Assembly (NCBI RefSeq): GCF_007859755.1
Contig: NZ_SJPF01000003.1
Location: 744,001-808,000, forward strand
DNA: 64,000 nucleotides
DNA from: Blastopirellula retiformator
GTDB lineage: Bacteria > Planctomycetota > Planctomycetia > Pirellulales > Pirellulaceae
Reading direction: 5' to 3'
The position numbers and the translations under genes are program-made. Below are positions 10,441 through 18,886 of the stretch, piece after piece. The notes under the pieces were generated by a model. That model made no database searches, was not told where the DNA came from, and saw only the letters and a list, made by a program, of their open reading frames with translations. Position 1 is the stretch's first letter, and each line of letters opens with the position of its first letter.

Positions 10441-10788
10441 TTAGGCTTCGGAATCGGGGCTGCTAGCGGCGGCTTGGTCTTTCAGACCGGGGCCGCGGTG
10501 ATCTTTCAGCCGTTCTTTGTGTTTGCGGAGTTGCTGTTCCATCTTGTGGATTGCGTTATCCAGTGCGCCGAGAAGGCTCGAGCAGCTGTCATGAGCGACG
10601 AAATCGGCCGTTCGTTCGGCCGTCACGCGCAATTCCACGCCCGGCTTGTCGCTGTGCTCCAGGTCGACCGTAACGTCGACCGAAGTGATGCGTTCAAACA
10701 AGCGGGTCAGCTTCATTACCTTTTCGGAAATCGTCTCTTGCGAGTCGGTGCTCAAATGGCCATGTCGCGTGGAGATGTTGACTTGCAC
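10441..10788 (-). CDS. hpf: Ribosome hibernation promoting factor, short HPF/RaiA type
   Basis: Binds the 30S decoding region and inactivates or dimerises ribosomes in starved cells. The protein (115 residues) begins VQVNISTRHGHLSTDSQETI and has the two-helix, four-strand HPF pattern with SVDVTVDLEHSDKPGVELRV and DNAIHKMEQQLRKHKERLKDH, then a short Ser/Asp tail; the long-form C-terminal domain is absent. The frame is open to 10911, but the GTG at 10788 is preceded by GGAG at 8 bases and matches the family start, so it is preferred over the ATG at 10833. That ATG lies in the loop of a 32-base palindrome. It is the first gene of the hpf-ptsN-ptsH-ptsI set. Confidence 0.9.
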   Translation of the reverse strand: MQVNISTRHGHLSTDSQETISEKVMKLTRLFERITSVDVTVDLEHSDKPGVELRVTAERTADFVAHDSCSSLLGALDNAIHKMEQQLRKHKERLKDHRGPGLKDQAAASSPDSEA

Positions 10789-10816
10789 GACGAAAACTCC
10801 TTCGAAACGGGTTCCT

Positions 10817-10848
10817 GAGAGCCCTGGTTCCATGGAATCAGGGCTCTC
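10817..10848 (-). promoter_or_regulatory. 32-base palindrome in the hpf leader
   Basis: GAGAGCCCTG at 10817-10826 is the exact reverse complement of 10839-10848, and the centre TTCCATGGAA is itself palindromic; only one symmetric pair breaks the match. It lies 29 bases upstream of the hpf GTG. It could be a dimer-binding operator or an RNA hairpin in the leader. There is no T run after it on the reverse strand, so a terminator is less likely. Confidence 0.55.
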
Positions 10849-11069
10849 TATTGGAGAGGCTTCAGTTAGATGGAAACGGGATATTCTATCGACAATTATG
10901 CGTCGTGACAAAGCCCATTCAACCGGGCTAGGCGTAGGAAACAGGGAAGCGAGGTAAGTTCCGCGGCGGCGATCTGGACCGCAAGTGGCCCCAAACAGTC
11001 CTAGGGGAGGGTTCGGCTTCTAGATGTCGGATTTGCGCTTTGCGGGCTGCCGTAGTCGATTTTCCTCAA

Positions 11070-13256
11070 TTATTTAGGCATTCTTTCGACCGTTCGCCCA
11101 GCTAGCTGCCCGGCGCTCATCCGTCCCCACCATCGCGAGATCGGTCCTTCCCGTTCCGCCTCGGTCATGTCTGGCCGGTACAACAGCGTGTATCCGGTCA
11201 TTCGCTGCAGTCGCTCGAAAGCGAACAATCGCATCGCCGCTTCGTGGTGGCCGAGGTTCACGATCAACTCGCTCGCCTCTTGCTGATTGAGCGTATCCCA
11301 CCAGTAGGAGTCGAGCATATTGACCAACGCGTCGCCGAATTGAGGATTCAGGTCGTGTAGCGCGGCGACGATTTGCGGCTTTTCTTTCGGTTCGGCCCGC
11401 GACCAAAGCTCGGCCAGATCGCGATAGTGGGCCGACCAAAACTGGCTAAGCGTCGGATCGTGGAACGATTGGACGAGCGGGCCAACCTGACCCGCTTCGG
11501 CCGATAGCCGCATCGCTTCGCTGCGAACCCCCGGCGAGGCGTTGGACTCGGCGATTCGCTGTAGCGCTTTCAGTGGATCGACCCCTTGCTGGGCCGCTTC
11601 ATCCAGTTTGAGCCGAACGAAATCGGCTGCCGGAGATGGATACAGGACGCTCCAGGAAGGCGCCAGTTGGCGATGCTTCAGGACTGGCGGCCGTTCGTCG
11701 GTGTACATGATCAATTCGTCCTGCGGCAGCATCGAAAGGGTAACGTCGGCGACCGTAACGTCGCACTGCCCGGCGCAGAAGATTTTCAGCCAGCCTTGCG
11801 ACTGCGGCGGCATGTCGGACGACATAAAGCGGTCAATCTCGACGTTGACTTCGCCCCCTTCGGCAATGTTCTGGATGGTGACTTGCGGGCCTCCGACCAC
11901 TTCCAGCGTGACCGGCTTCTCCGATGCCGGAAGGGAGAGTTGTCCATGGTTGACCATCACCCGGCCATCCGGCGTCTGCAGCAGGTCGGCAGGACCGACG
12001 ACGATCATCGCGACGGCGTTTTCGTCGCTCGTGGCGAAGTAGCCGCCGGGGGCGACGATCAGGCGTTGTAGCGGTTTCAACGTAGCGCCGCGCGGCGGGG
12101 CGGCATAGGTATTGGTTTGAATGTCATGGATCAGGAAAACGCCGCGGCGGCCCGGTTCGAGCTGATCGGGGATAATGGTTTCCGGATTTTGGGGCGCTGC
12201 GGGCATCGCGCCAGGCGCGCCGCCGGGCGCGGATGGAAATGGCTGGTCGGCTGCCGGTGATCGGGTTGTGCCAGGATCAGGCATCGCTGGCGGTGTGGCG
12301 GCAGTCGGAGTATTGGGGGGCGTGGTTGGTTGCTGTCCGCTGAGCGGAGTTTGCGGCATCGGCTCGTTCTCGGCCGAAATGTCGTCAAGCGAGTTGATAT
12401 TGTCGCGCGAGATGTCGCCGCGGTCCGGCTGGGTCGGGGTTGCGTTCTCGCTTGGCGGTTGTTCGCCGTTCGCTGCTCCGGCGGCCGGGGTTTCTCCGGT
12501 CGTGGCGCCGGCGACTTGCTCGGCTTTGCCGGTCAGCCACGCTGGCGGAGCGATCCAACCGCTGGCCGCAATCAACCAGCCGGCCGTCAGTGCGAGCACC
12601 ACGACGGCGGCGAAGCTGAGCCATTTCGGGATGCCGCCGCTGCTGGCCGTCGCCAGTTCTTCTTCGTCCTCGTCTTCCGGCTCTTCGACGTCATTCTCTT
12701 CTTCATACTGAATCACCATCGCAACCGGCAGTTCCGCCGTCGCCAGGTGTTGTTCGTCCTCTTCCTCGTTATCGGCCGGTAGGTCGTCGGTCGTATTCCA
12801 ACGCTGGTCGTCCGGAGTCAGAACCTGATTGAGGTCGGTCGACGAGTCCGTTTGCAACAGCGCCGAGTTCCCCAGCAGCCCATACGCCCGTTTCCGCATC
12901 GAGGAGGAGACGTGGGCCGGCGTACCCAGCACCATCGTCAAAATTTGATGGGCCGAGGCGACTTCGGCCAAGTGACGATCCGACTCGAAGCAGAGCATTT
13001 CGAGCTGGGCGACCTGTTGCGGATCGAGCTTGTGATCCAGGTACTCGGCCACGCTGTTGGCGTCGCGGCCGATCCCGTCCCCTTCGACCGCCAGGGCTGA
13101 CAGCTCTTTGCGCATAACCCGGGTGCGGATGTGGGTGATCAGCTTTTGGGCGAACTCGCTTTCGGCGACCTTTTTGTCCATCTCCGTGGCGTCTTCTTCG
13201 CTAAGAATGCCGTGCATGTAGGCCAGCAGGACACGTAAGGTAAGTCGCATCGCCAT
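11070..13256 (-). CDS. FecR/anti-sigma-like single-pass membrane protein, planctomycete family
   Basis: A 728-residue protein. The N-terminus MAMRLTLRVLLAYMHGIL and the helical region to about residue 130 resemble a planctomycete group of anti-sigma-like proteins. An acidic linker follows, then a single membrane segment near residues 210-235 (WLSFAAVVVLALTAGWLIA), a Pro/Thr/Gly-rich linker and an outer FecR-like beta domain (VFLIHDIQTNTYAAPPRGA to EGGEVNVEIDRF). A helical C-terminal region follows. A TTG at 13271 is possible, but the ATG at 13256 gives the family start. It stands alone with no sigma factor gene beside it. A role in envelope sensing is inferred from domain layout only. Confidence 0.7.
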   Translation of the reverse strand: MAMRLTLRVLLAYMHGILSEEDATEMDKKVAESEFAQKLITHIRTRVMRKELSALAVEGDGIGRDANSVAEYLDHKLDPQQVAQLEMLCFESDRHLAEVASAHQILTMVLGTPAHVSSSMRKRAYGLLGNSALLQTDSSTDLNQVLTPDDQRWNTTDDLPADNEEEDEQHLATAELPVAMVIQYEEENDVEEPEDEDEEELATASSGGIPKWLSFAAVVVLALTAGWLIAASGWIAPPAWLTGKAEQVAGATTGETPAAGAANGEQPPSENATPTQPDRGDISRDNINSLDDISAENEPMPQTPLSGQQPTTPPNTPTAATPPAMPDPGTTRSPAADQPFPSAPGGAPGAMPAAPQNPETIIPDQLEPGRRGVFLIHDIQTNTYAAPPRGATLKPLQRLIVAPGGYFATSDENAVAMIVVGPADLLQTPDGRVMVNHGQLSLPASEKPVTLEVVGGPQVTIQNIAEGGEVNVEIDRFMSSDMPPQSQGWLKIFCAGQCDVTVADVTLSMLPQDELIMYTDERPPVLKHRQLAPSWSVLYPSPAADFVRLKLDEAAQQGVDPLKALQRIAESNASPGVRSEAMRLSAEAGQVGPLVQSFHDPTLSQFWSAHYRDLAELWSRAEPKEKPQIVAALHDLNPQFGDALVNMLDSYWWDTLNQQEASELIVNLGHHEAAMRLFAFERLQRMTGYTLLYRPDMTEAEREGPISRWWGRMSAGQLAGRTVERMPK

Positions 13257-13362
13257 TGTTTGATCTTTCAAGCCGTCAGAGGGGAAAAACTCGCTTGCCG
13301 TCAGTAATAGTGCGGTGGGAGAGTCGGTTTCGTACGTCCCCAGAGAAAAAAGCGGGAAAAAG

Positions 13363-13390
13363 TTGACGAACCGCCGGCGTGTCCTATCCT
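13363..13390 (+). promoter_or_regulatory. Possible sigma-70 promoter for the barrel protein gene
   Basis: TTGACG (13363-13368) and TATCCT (13385-13390) are 16 bases apart in the 495-base gap between divergent genes. It would give a leader of about 350 bases for the gene at 13752. The rest of the gap shows nothing I can name. Confidence 0.35.
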
Positions 13391-13751
13391 CCGACTTGCG
13401 GGCGGGTGGGACACTTCCACTCTAATTGCTGTGCAGGTTGTGCAAAGTTTGCGGCTTGGCGGATCGGACTGGGGATCGGGATTTGCCGTCTGTTCCAGCT
13501 AGCACGTTGCGGCGTCCAGTTTTTTTTCGGCCCCAGGCAAAAACGACGATGAACTGCTGCTAGCGACGTCGATGCTTGCTTATGGCGGAGGTCGCATGGA
13601 GCGACGTGTCGCATAGTGGCTGACGGAGTTGCCTTGCCCTCGTCAGCTTGTTCGGAACGGATGTCCGACTCCACCTGACATACGGCCAACGGAATACATG
13701 ACTGCAATATGGAGGCGGCGTGTGGGCCAAAAAATTGAAGGAGTTCCGGAG

Positions 13752-15065
13752 ATGTTGGTTTCTCGATTTCCAGCCGCGCTGGCGCTGACGCTTTCGGCGT
13801 CCGGTTTGTTTGCGGCGCCCGTCAATCTCGATCAGCCCAGTTCGCTGGATCGCCCGAGCTATTTCGCCCCCGAGAAAAGCCCGGCCCAACTGTGGCGACA
13901 AGACAATCACCCCGTCTCGTTGACCGAAGACGCCCCGGCCCCCAAGGTCCCGCCGGCGGACAAGATGTACGCCGAGTCGCTGGAGCCCGGCTTGCTCGCT
14001 CCTTCGGCCGAGATGTACGGCGCCGGCGATTGCTCGACCGGCAGCTGCTATGACGAGTGCTTCCAAGATTGCTTCTGCCCGACCTGGTTCGCCTACGCCG
14101 GCGCCCTGGCGATGACGAAAGATCGCGGCAACGAAGTCTGGCTATCGAATGACGGCGGCGACTTCAGCGCTCGCGTGATGGGTTCGGAAGCGGCGGCGAT
14201 GGGTTGGAACGCCGGATACGAACTTCGCTTCGGTCGTACGTTCGCATGCAGCAACTGGGCGTGGGAAGTCGACTACTGGGCCGTTCGCGGTACCAATGAG
14301 CACACCGTCACCAACGCCGGTTTGGTTGGCGCCCTCGACACCCCGCTGGACACCAACTTTCAGGGTTTGAGCTACAACGGCAGCAACGTCGACGCTTACT
14401 ACAACAACGCCCAGGCTCACCGTCTGCAGCGTAGCTACGACTTCTACAACATCGAATTGAATGTGTTTCAGGATCCGACGTTGTATACCAACCGCTGCGG
14501 CGGCGGCTGCTTCCAGTTCGGCGCCTTGGCCGGTCTGCGTTACTTCAAGTTCCGCGAAGCCTTCTCGTTCTCGACTGACCCGAGCGACTATAACTTCACC
14601 GGAACCGATGACGAGCTGCATTACAACATCGACGTCGACAACAACCTGATCGGCGCCCAGCTCGGCATGATCATGAACTACAACTGGAACTGCTGGAACT
14701 TCTACGCCAAGACGAAGTTTGGCGCCTACGGCAATGCGATTTCGCAGAACTCGGTCATGTACGGTAACCTCGGAACCGCCTACATCGACAACGCGATGAG
14801 CCCCAACAACGGTCGGGCGTACAACGTCTCCGGCAGCAAGGGTCGCGTCAGCTTCCTGGGCGAGTTGGACCTGGGCGCCGAGTATCAGGTAACCAAGCGA
14901 TTCTCGATGAACATCGGCTACCGCGTGGTCGGCGTCTCGGGCGTCGCCCTGGCCACCGAGCAGATTCCGCAAAACTTCGAGGACCTGGGGATCGTCGCCA
15001 GCACGCCCTCCAACGGCGACGTCATCCTGCACGGCGGTTACCTCGGCGGACAATTCGTCTGGTAA
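13752..15065 (+). CDS. Putative outer-membrane beta-barrel protein (planctomycete BBP7-like)
   Basis: A 437-residue exported protein with signal peptide MLVSRFPAALALTLSASGLFA cut near APV. A linker with a cysteine-rich block (CSTGSCYDECFQDCFCP, about residues 95-115) is followed by repeated strands rich in Trp, Tyr and Asn (WFAYAGALAMTKDRGNEVW, GYELRFGRTF, WEVDYWAVRGTNEHT, FGALAGLRYFKFREAFSF, LGAEYQVTKRFSMNIGYRVV) ending GGYLGGQFVW with a terminal aromatic residue, as barrels do. The ATG at 13752 has AAGGAG 8 bases before it and opens the signal peptide; the frame extends upstream without sense. It has its own terminator. BBP7-like is a family guess; an outer-membrane barrel is well supported. 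Confidence 0.7.
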   Translation: MLVSRFPAALALTLSASGLFAAPVNLDQPSSLDRPSYFAPEKSPAQLWRQDNHPVSLTEDAPAPKVPPADKMYAESLEPGLLAPSAEMYGAGDCSTGSCYDECFQDCFCPTWFAYAGALAMTKDRGNEVWLSNDGGDFSARVMGSEAAAMGWNAGYELRFGRTFACSNWAWEVDYWAVRGTNEHTVTNAGLVGALDTPLDTNFQGLSYNGSNVDAYYNNAQAHRLQRSYDFYNIELNVFQDPTLYTNRCGGGCFQFGALAGLRYFKFREAFSFSTDPSDYNFTGTDDELHYNIDVDNNLIGAQLGMIMNYNWNCWNFYAKTKFGAYGNAISQNSVMYGNLGTAYIDNAMSPNNGRAYNVSGSKGRVSFLGELDLGAEYQVTKRFSMNIGYRVVGVSGVALATEQIPQNFEDLGIVASTPSNGDVILHGGYLGGQFVW

Positions 15066-15095
15066 GCCAGCCAACGTCGAAGCATGTCATCCTTC

Positions 15096-15129
15096 AAAAA
15101 GCCGTCTCGCAGCAGCGAGGCGGCTTTTT
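15096..15129 (+). terminator. Terminator of the barrel protein gene
   Basis: A 15-bp stem with one mismatch (15096-15110 with 15115-15129), loop AGCA and a closing TTTTT, 30 bases after the stop. Confidence 0.85.
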
Positions 15130-15153
15130 CCTTTTCTTGCCCTGGCAAGAACG

Positions 15154-15187
15154 AAAAAAGCTCCCTTGCCGGCGGCAAGGGAGCTTT
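15154..15187 (-). terminator. Terminator of sppA
   Basis: A perfect 12-bp stem (15159-15170 with 15174-15185) with a 3-base loop. On the reverse strand it runs into a T tract (A run at 15154-15160), 28 bases beyond the sppA stop. Confidence 0.88.
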
Positions 15188-15214
15188 CTGTTTTTCGGCG
15201 GGCGTGAGTCGCAG

Positions 15215-16264
15215 TTACTGCGCCGCGGCCATCCCGGCGGTCAGCGCCGGCAGGCTTGAGTCGAGGTAGTACGCCTTGGGCGAAGTCGTGTCGATCACCG
15301 CCTTCATCAGCGACTGCGTCGGGCTGGCGGCGGTTGCCGAGCCGAGGCTGAAGAGCGACGTCGGCTTGGTGTAGGAGACGACGCGGGTTTTCTTGACGTC
15401 CAGGTCGGCCAGTTCAGCGGCCCGGCCGATCGCCGCTTCGACAAACCCGATCTTGTCGACTAGGCCGAGATCAACCGCCTGATCGGCCATGTAAATCTCG
15501 CCGGTCGCCAGTTCGTTCAGCTTCTCCGGATCTTCGACGTAGGCGGGACGCCCCGTTTTGACCACGTCCTTAAAGCGGGTGAACATGTCGTTGACCAGGC
15601 CTTGCACCAGGTCGCGCTGGTCCGGCGTCATCGTACGGGTCATGCTGAGCATCTGCTTCCGCTCGTGGCTGGCGATCGAGTCATCTTTGATGTGATACTC
15701 TTCGAGCAAGCCGGTGATGTCGTAGTGCGGAATGATCACGCCGATCGAGCCGGTGATCGTCGTCGGCTCGGCGTAGATGACGTCTTTTTCGTCACCAACC
15801 GCCATCGCCACGTAGTAACCGCCGCTGGTGGCGGACGAGCCCATGCTGACGACCAGCGGGATCTCGCGTTCTTCCCGCAATTCGTTCAGGTGGTGATAAA
15901 TGTAGTCCGAGGCGCTGACCGAGCCGCCGGGAGAGTCGACCCGCAGGACGACGGCTTTGACGTCCTTATCCTTTTGGGCCAATTCGATCTGATTGCGGAT
16001 GTACCCTTCCCCTTGCATGATCAGGCCTTCGACCCGGATCAGGGCGATCTTGTCCGAGGCGAGCTTGTCGCCCGAATAGAACTTTTCGGTGACGCCATCT
16101 TCTTCGTTGAAGTACTGCGCGGTGGCGGCCAACTGTACGAGGATGATTAGGCCAGCGAAAATCAGACCCATCCAGCCGAGAAAGGCGATGATGCGAATAG
16201 CCCAGCCGCCCCCTTGCTTAATGACGATTGGTTGCGGGGCGGGAGGAGTTTGTCCGTTGTCCAT
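15215..16264 (-). CDS. sppA: Signal peptide peptidase SppA (short, 36K type)
   Basis: Membrane-bound serine protease that degrades cleaved signal peptides. It has 349 residues, with one N-terminal membrane anchor at about 22-48 (WAIRIIAFLGWMGLIFAGLI). The ClpP-like fold has VDSPGGSVSASDYIYHHL and the nucleophile S147 in SSATSGGYYVAM; the general-base lysine is probably K203 in SHERKQML. TGSIGVI and IYMADQAVDLGLVDKIG are further SppA blocks. The tail ends with an Ala-rich segment. It is transcribed alone, divergent from the epimerase gene, and ends at its own terminator. Confidence 0.93.
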   Translation of the reverse strand: MDNGQTPPAPQPIVIKQGGGWAIRIIAFLGWMGLIFAGLIILVQLAATAQYFNEEDGVTEKFYSGDKLASDKIALIRVEGLIMQGEGYIRNQIELAQKDKDVKAVVLRVDSPGGSVSASDYIYHHLNELREEREIPLVVSMGSSATSGGYYVAMAVGDEKDVIYAEPTTITGSIGVIIPHYDITGLLEEYHIKDDSIASHERKQMLSMTRTMTPDQRDLVQGLVNDMFTRFKDVVKTGRPAYVEDPEKLNELATGEIYMADQAVDLGLVDKIGFVEAAIGRAAELADLDVKKTRVVSYTKPTSLFSLGSATAASPTQSLMKAVIDTTSPKAYYLDSSLPALTAGMAAAQ

Positions 16265-16647
16265 CGAATTACCTTTTATGTGAGATCAGGCGGGACGGCT
16301 GCTGCCGCCCGCATCGCTTTGGATCCATGCAGTGAACGCATGAAGAATAAGCCGCGGGTTACGCGTACGAGGGAAAGTGGTCGCCGTCCCGCCCCATTAG
16401 GCTCCCCATGGACGACGACTACGCCATATTTTAGGATTTTGACGGCTGGAAGCAATTCGCCGGAGCGCGACCATTCTCGCGCTAATTGTGCTAGCGACGC
16501 TGGAAAAACGTTGCTGTTGTCCTCGGTCGCGGTGCTCGGTAAGCTTCTCGCTTCCCCGCTGGGTCCTGGCGGCGATATGGGCATATTAGGCGTTATTGGC
16601 GACGTTCTGTGGGCGTCGCGGATGTTTTCGACCGGAAGGAGCTTCTC
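16265..16647. other. Gap between divergent sppA and epimerase genes
   Basis: About 380 bases with no supported gene. It must hold promoters for both flanking genes, but no convincing -35/-10 pair or operator is visible to me. Confidence 0.5.
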
Positions 16648-17397
16648 GTGTTCGTCTCCGCTTCAAGCGAGTGTTTTCCAGATCTTCCCATGCGTGAGTG
16701 CATGGAAAAGCTTGTCGATCTCGAATTCAGCAACGTCGACCTGACGATCAGTGAGACGAGCAAGCACCTGAAGCCGAGCCTGGTCGCGAATGATCCGGAA
16801 GCGGCGCTCGAAGTTTGCCGCGACACCCAGCGGCTGAATATCTCGAACTTTCGCATCCTGATCGACGCCAAAAAGGAAGAGCACTATCGCCAGTTCGAGG
16901 CGATCTGCAAGCTCGCCAAAGCGGTCAAGGTTTCGTCGCTGACCGTCCCGTCGGGCGAATTCGGTACCCCGTTCAATGAAGAGGTCGAGCATCTCCGCGA
17001 ATTGGTCGCCATCGCAGCGGTCGAAGGAATCGTCGTCAGCATGCACACCCACGTCGGCTGCTTGTCGCAAGACGCCGATACGATCAAGGTGCTGTGTGAC
17101 AACGTGAAGGGGCTCGGCGTGACGCTCGACCCCAGCCACTTCACCTGCCGCGAAGATAGCCCGGCCAACTACGAAAAGATCCTCGGATACGTCCGCCACG
17201 TCTACTTGCGCGACTCGACCAAGAACCAAATGCAGGTTCGCGTCGGCCAAGGCGAAATCGAATTCGGCAAAGTGATCTCGCAGCTCGAATCGGTCAACTA
17301 CAACCGCGCCCTCACCATCCACATGCCCCCGCTGCCGGAAGTCGACCAAATGGCCGAGATGCGGAAAATGCGGTTGTTGATGGAAAGCTTGCTGTAA
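16648..17397 (+). CDS. Sugar phosphate isomerase/epimerase (TIM barrel)
   Basis: A 249-residue protein of the xylose-isomerase-like TIM-barrel group. Blocks include SNVDLTISETSKHL, NFRILIDAKKEEHYRQ, GIVVSMHTHVGC (metal-ligand histidines), LGVTLDPSHFTC (metal-ligand D and H), RHVYLRDS and the acidic QGEIEFGKVI near the C-terminus, which fit the metal site of the fold. The start is a GTG at 16648, with AAGGAG six bases before it; an upstream ATG at 16609 lacks such a site. Its substrate is unknown; the family covers sugars, inositols and cyclic polyols. It stands alone and converges with the DUF1501 gene. Confidence 0.82.
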   Translation: MFVSASSECFPDLPMRECMEKLVDLEFSNVDLTISETSKHLKPSLVANDPEAALEVCRDTQRLNISNFRILIDAKKEEHYRQFEAICKLAKAVKVSSLTVPSGEFGTPFNEEVEHLRELVAIAAVEGIVVSMHTHVGCLSQDADTIKVLCDNVKGLGVTLDPSHFTCREDSPANYEKILGYVRHVYLRDSTKNQMQVRVGQGEIEFGKVISQLESVNYNRALTIHMPPLPEVDQMAEMRKMRLLMESLL

Positions 17398-17438
17398 ATT
17401 CTGCGACCGACAAAAATGGCGCCAGCGATTGCTCGATT

Positions 17439-18860
17439 CTACGCCAGGATTTCTTGGATCACGTGCCCATGTACATCGGTCAACCGGCGATCGAGCCCGT
17501 TGTGGTACATCGTTAGCTTCTCGTGATCAATGCCGAGCAGATGCAGCACCGTGGCGTAGAAGTCCCAGACGGTGGTGGGATCGACTTCGGCGCGGCGACC
17601 GAACTCGTCGGTCGCGCCGTAGCTGACGCCTCCTTTGACCCCGGCGCCCATCATCCAGCAGGTGAAGCCGTCTGGATTGTGATCCCGTCCGGTCGTGCCG
17701 TGCTGGTGCGTCGGCATCCGGCCGAACTCGGTCGTCCAAAGGACCAGCGTATCTTCGAGCAGGCCCGACTGTTTCAAGTCGGTCAGCAGCGCCGCGGTTG
17801 GCTGATCGAGAATCGGACAATGCCGCTCGTAATCAGGCTTCAGCGTTTTGTGAGCGTCCCAGTTCAACAGGCCATCAACGCCGGAGGCGCGTGACGCACA
17901 ATACAAATTGACGTAGCGAACGCCTCGTTCCAGCAATCGTCGCGACAACAAGCAATTGCGGGCATAGGCCGCTTTGAGCGGATTCTTGTCGGTTGTGCCG
18001 TAACGCTGGTGCGTTGCGGCGGTTTCGCTCGCCAGGTTGGATACCTCAGGCGCCGACAATTGCATCCGAGCCGCTAGTTCGTACGCGGCGACGCGAGCCT
18101 GCAGGTCGGTCTCGGCGGCGTGCTGCTCGGCGAACTCGCGATTCAACTTCGCGACCAACGCTCGCGAGGCGGCGTCTTCCGCGGCCGCGATCCGGTCGGG
18201 CCGGGCCAGGTTGCGGATCGGCTGTTGATCGCTCATGACGATTGCCTGATGCCGAGCCGGCAAAAAGCCGTTCGACCAGTTCGCCTTGCCGTTGGGCGGT
18301 TCGCCCCGGACATCGGGAATCGCCACGTAGGTCGGCAGGTTCTGGTTCGCACTTCCCAGGGCGTGGCTGAGCCAGGCGCCAGCGCTTGGGAATCCTTCGC
18401 TGGTGTGTCCGGTGTTCATGAAGACGCAGCCAGGGCCGTGCGTGTTGGTTTTGCTGTGCATCGAATGGATGAAGGCGATGTCGTCGGCGTGCTGCGCCAG
18501 ATGCGGCAACATCGTCGTGATCGGCTTGCCGCACTCGCCACTCTCTTGAAAGGCCCACGGGCTCGGCATCAGGTTGCCATTTTTCCCTTGGAACGAGAGA
18601 AAGTCTTCTTCGCCGGGGAGCGGTTTGCCGGCCATCTTTTCTAGCGATGGTTTGTAGTCCCACAGGTCCATGTGCGACGCAGCGCCAGGACAGAATATCT
18701 GCAGCACCCGCTTCGCCTTTGGGGCGAAGTGCGGCGTCTGCGGCTTCGTTTCGCTGGCCTGCGAGGTGCGCGACAGCAAGTCGATCATCCCGACTCCGGA
18801 GAGCCCGGTCACGATATTCCCCAGGAAACCGCGTCGCGAAAGTTCGGCGTAGGCGCTCAT
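17439..18860 (-). CDS. DUF1501 protein, Tat-type export signal
   Basis: A 473-residue protein with a twin-arginine signal (LSRRGFLGNIVTGLSGVGMI). The body belongs to DUF1501, an alkaline-phosphatase/sulfatase-like fold abundant in planctomycetes: VLQIFCPGAASHMDLWDYKP, HSKTNTHGPGCVFMNTGH, VLWTTEFGRMPTHQHGTTGRDHN and GATDEFGRRAEVDPTTVWDF. It starts 26 bases after the PSCyt1/DUF1549/DUF1553 gene on the same strand; this pairing is common in planctomycetes, where the two proteins are thought to act together outside the cytoplasmic membrane on polymers or sulfated sugars. The reaction is not known. Confidence 0.92.
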   Translation of the reverse strand: MSAYAELSRRGFLGNIVTGLSGVGMIDLLSRTSQASETKPQTPHFAPKAKRVLQIFCPGAASHMDLWDYKPSLEKMAGKPLPGEEDFLSFQGKNGNLMPSPWAFQESGECGKPITTMLPHLAQHADDIAFIHSMHSKTNTHGPGCVFMNTGHTSEGFPSAGAWLSHALGSANQNLPTYVAIPDVRGEPPNGKANWSNGFLPARHQAIVMSDQQPIRNLARPDRIAAAEDAASRALVAKLNREFAEQHAAETDLQARVAAYELAARMQLSAPEVSNLASETAATHQRYGTTDKNPLKAAYARNCLLSRRLLERGVRYVNLYCASRASGVDGLLNWDAHKTLKPDYERHCPILDQPTAALLTDLKQSGLLEDTLVLWTTEFGRMPTHQHGTTGRDHNPDGFTCWMMGAGVKGGVSYGATDEFGRRAEVDPTTVWDFYATVLHLLGIDHEKLTMYHNGLDRRLTDVHGHVIQEILA

Positions 18861-18886
18861 CGTTCTTCTCTAGGCGTGGGAGGTGA

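Noticed and set aside
14142-15074. Reverse open frame of 310 codons opposite the barrel gene
   Set aside because: Low-complexity Val/Ala/Asp composition and no recognisable motif; the forward frame has signal peptide, ribosome site and terminator.
16265-16647. Possible small gene in the sppA-epimerase gap
   Set aside because: Open frames exist but none has a ribosome site, signal or known motif.
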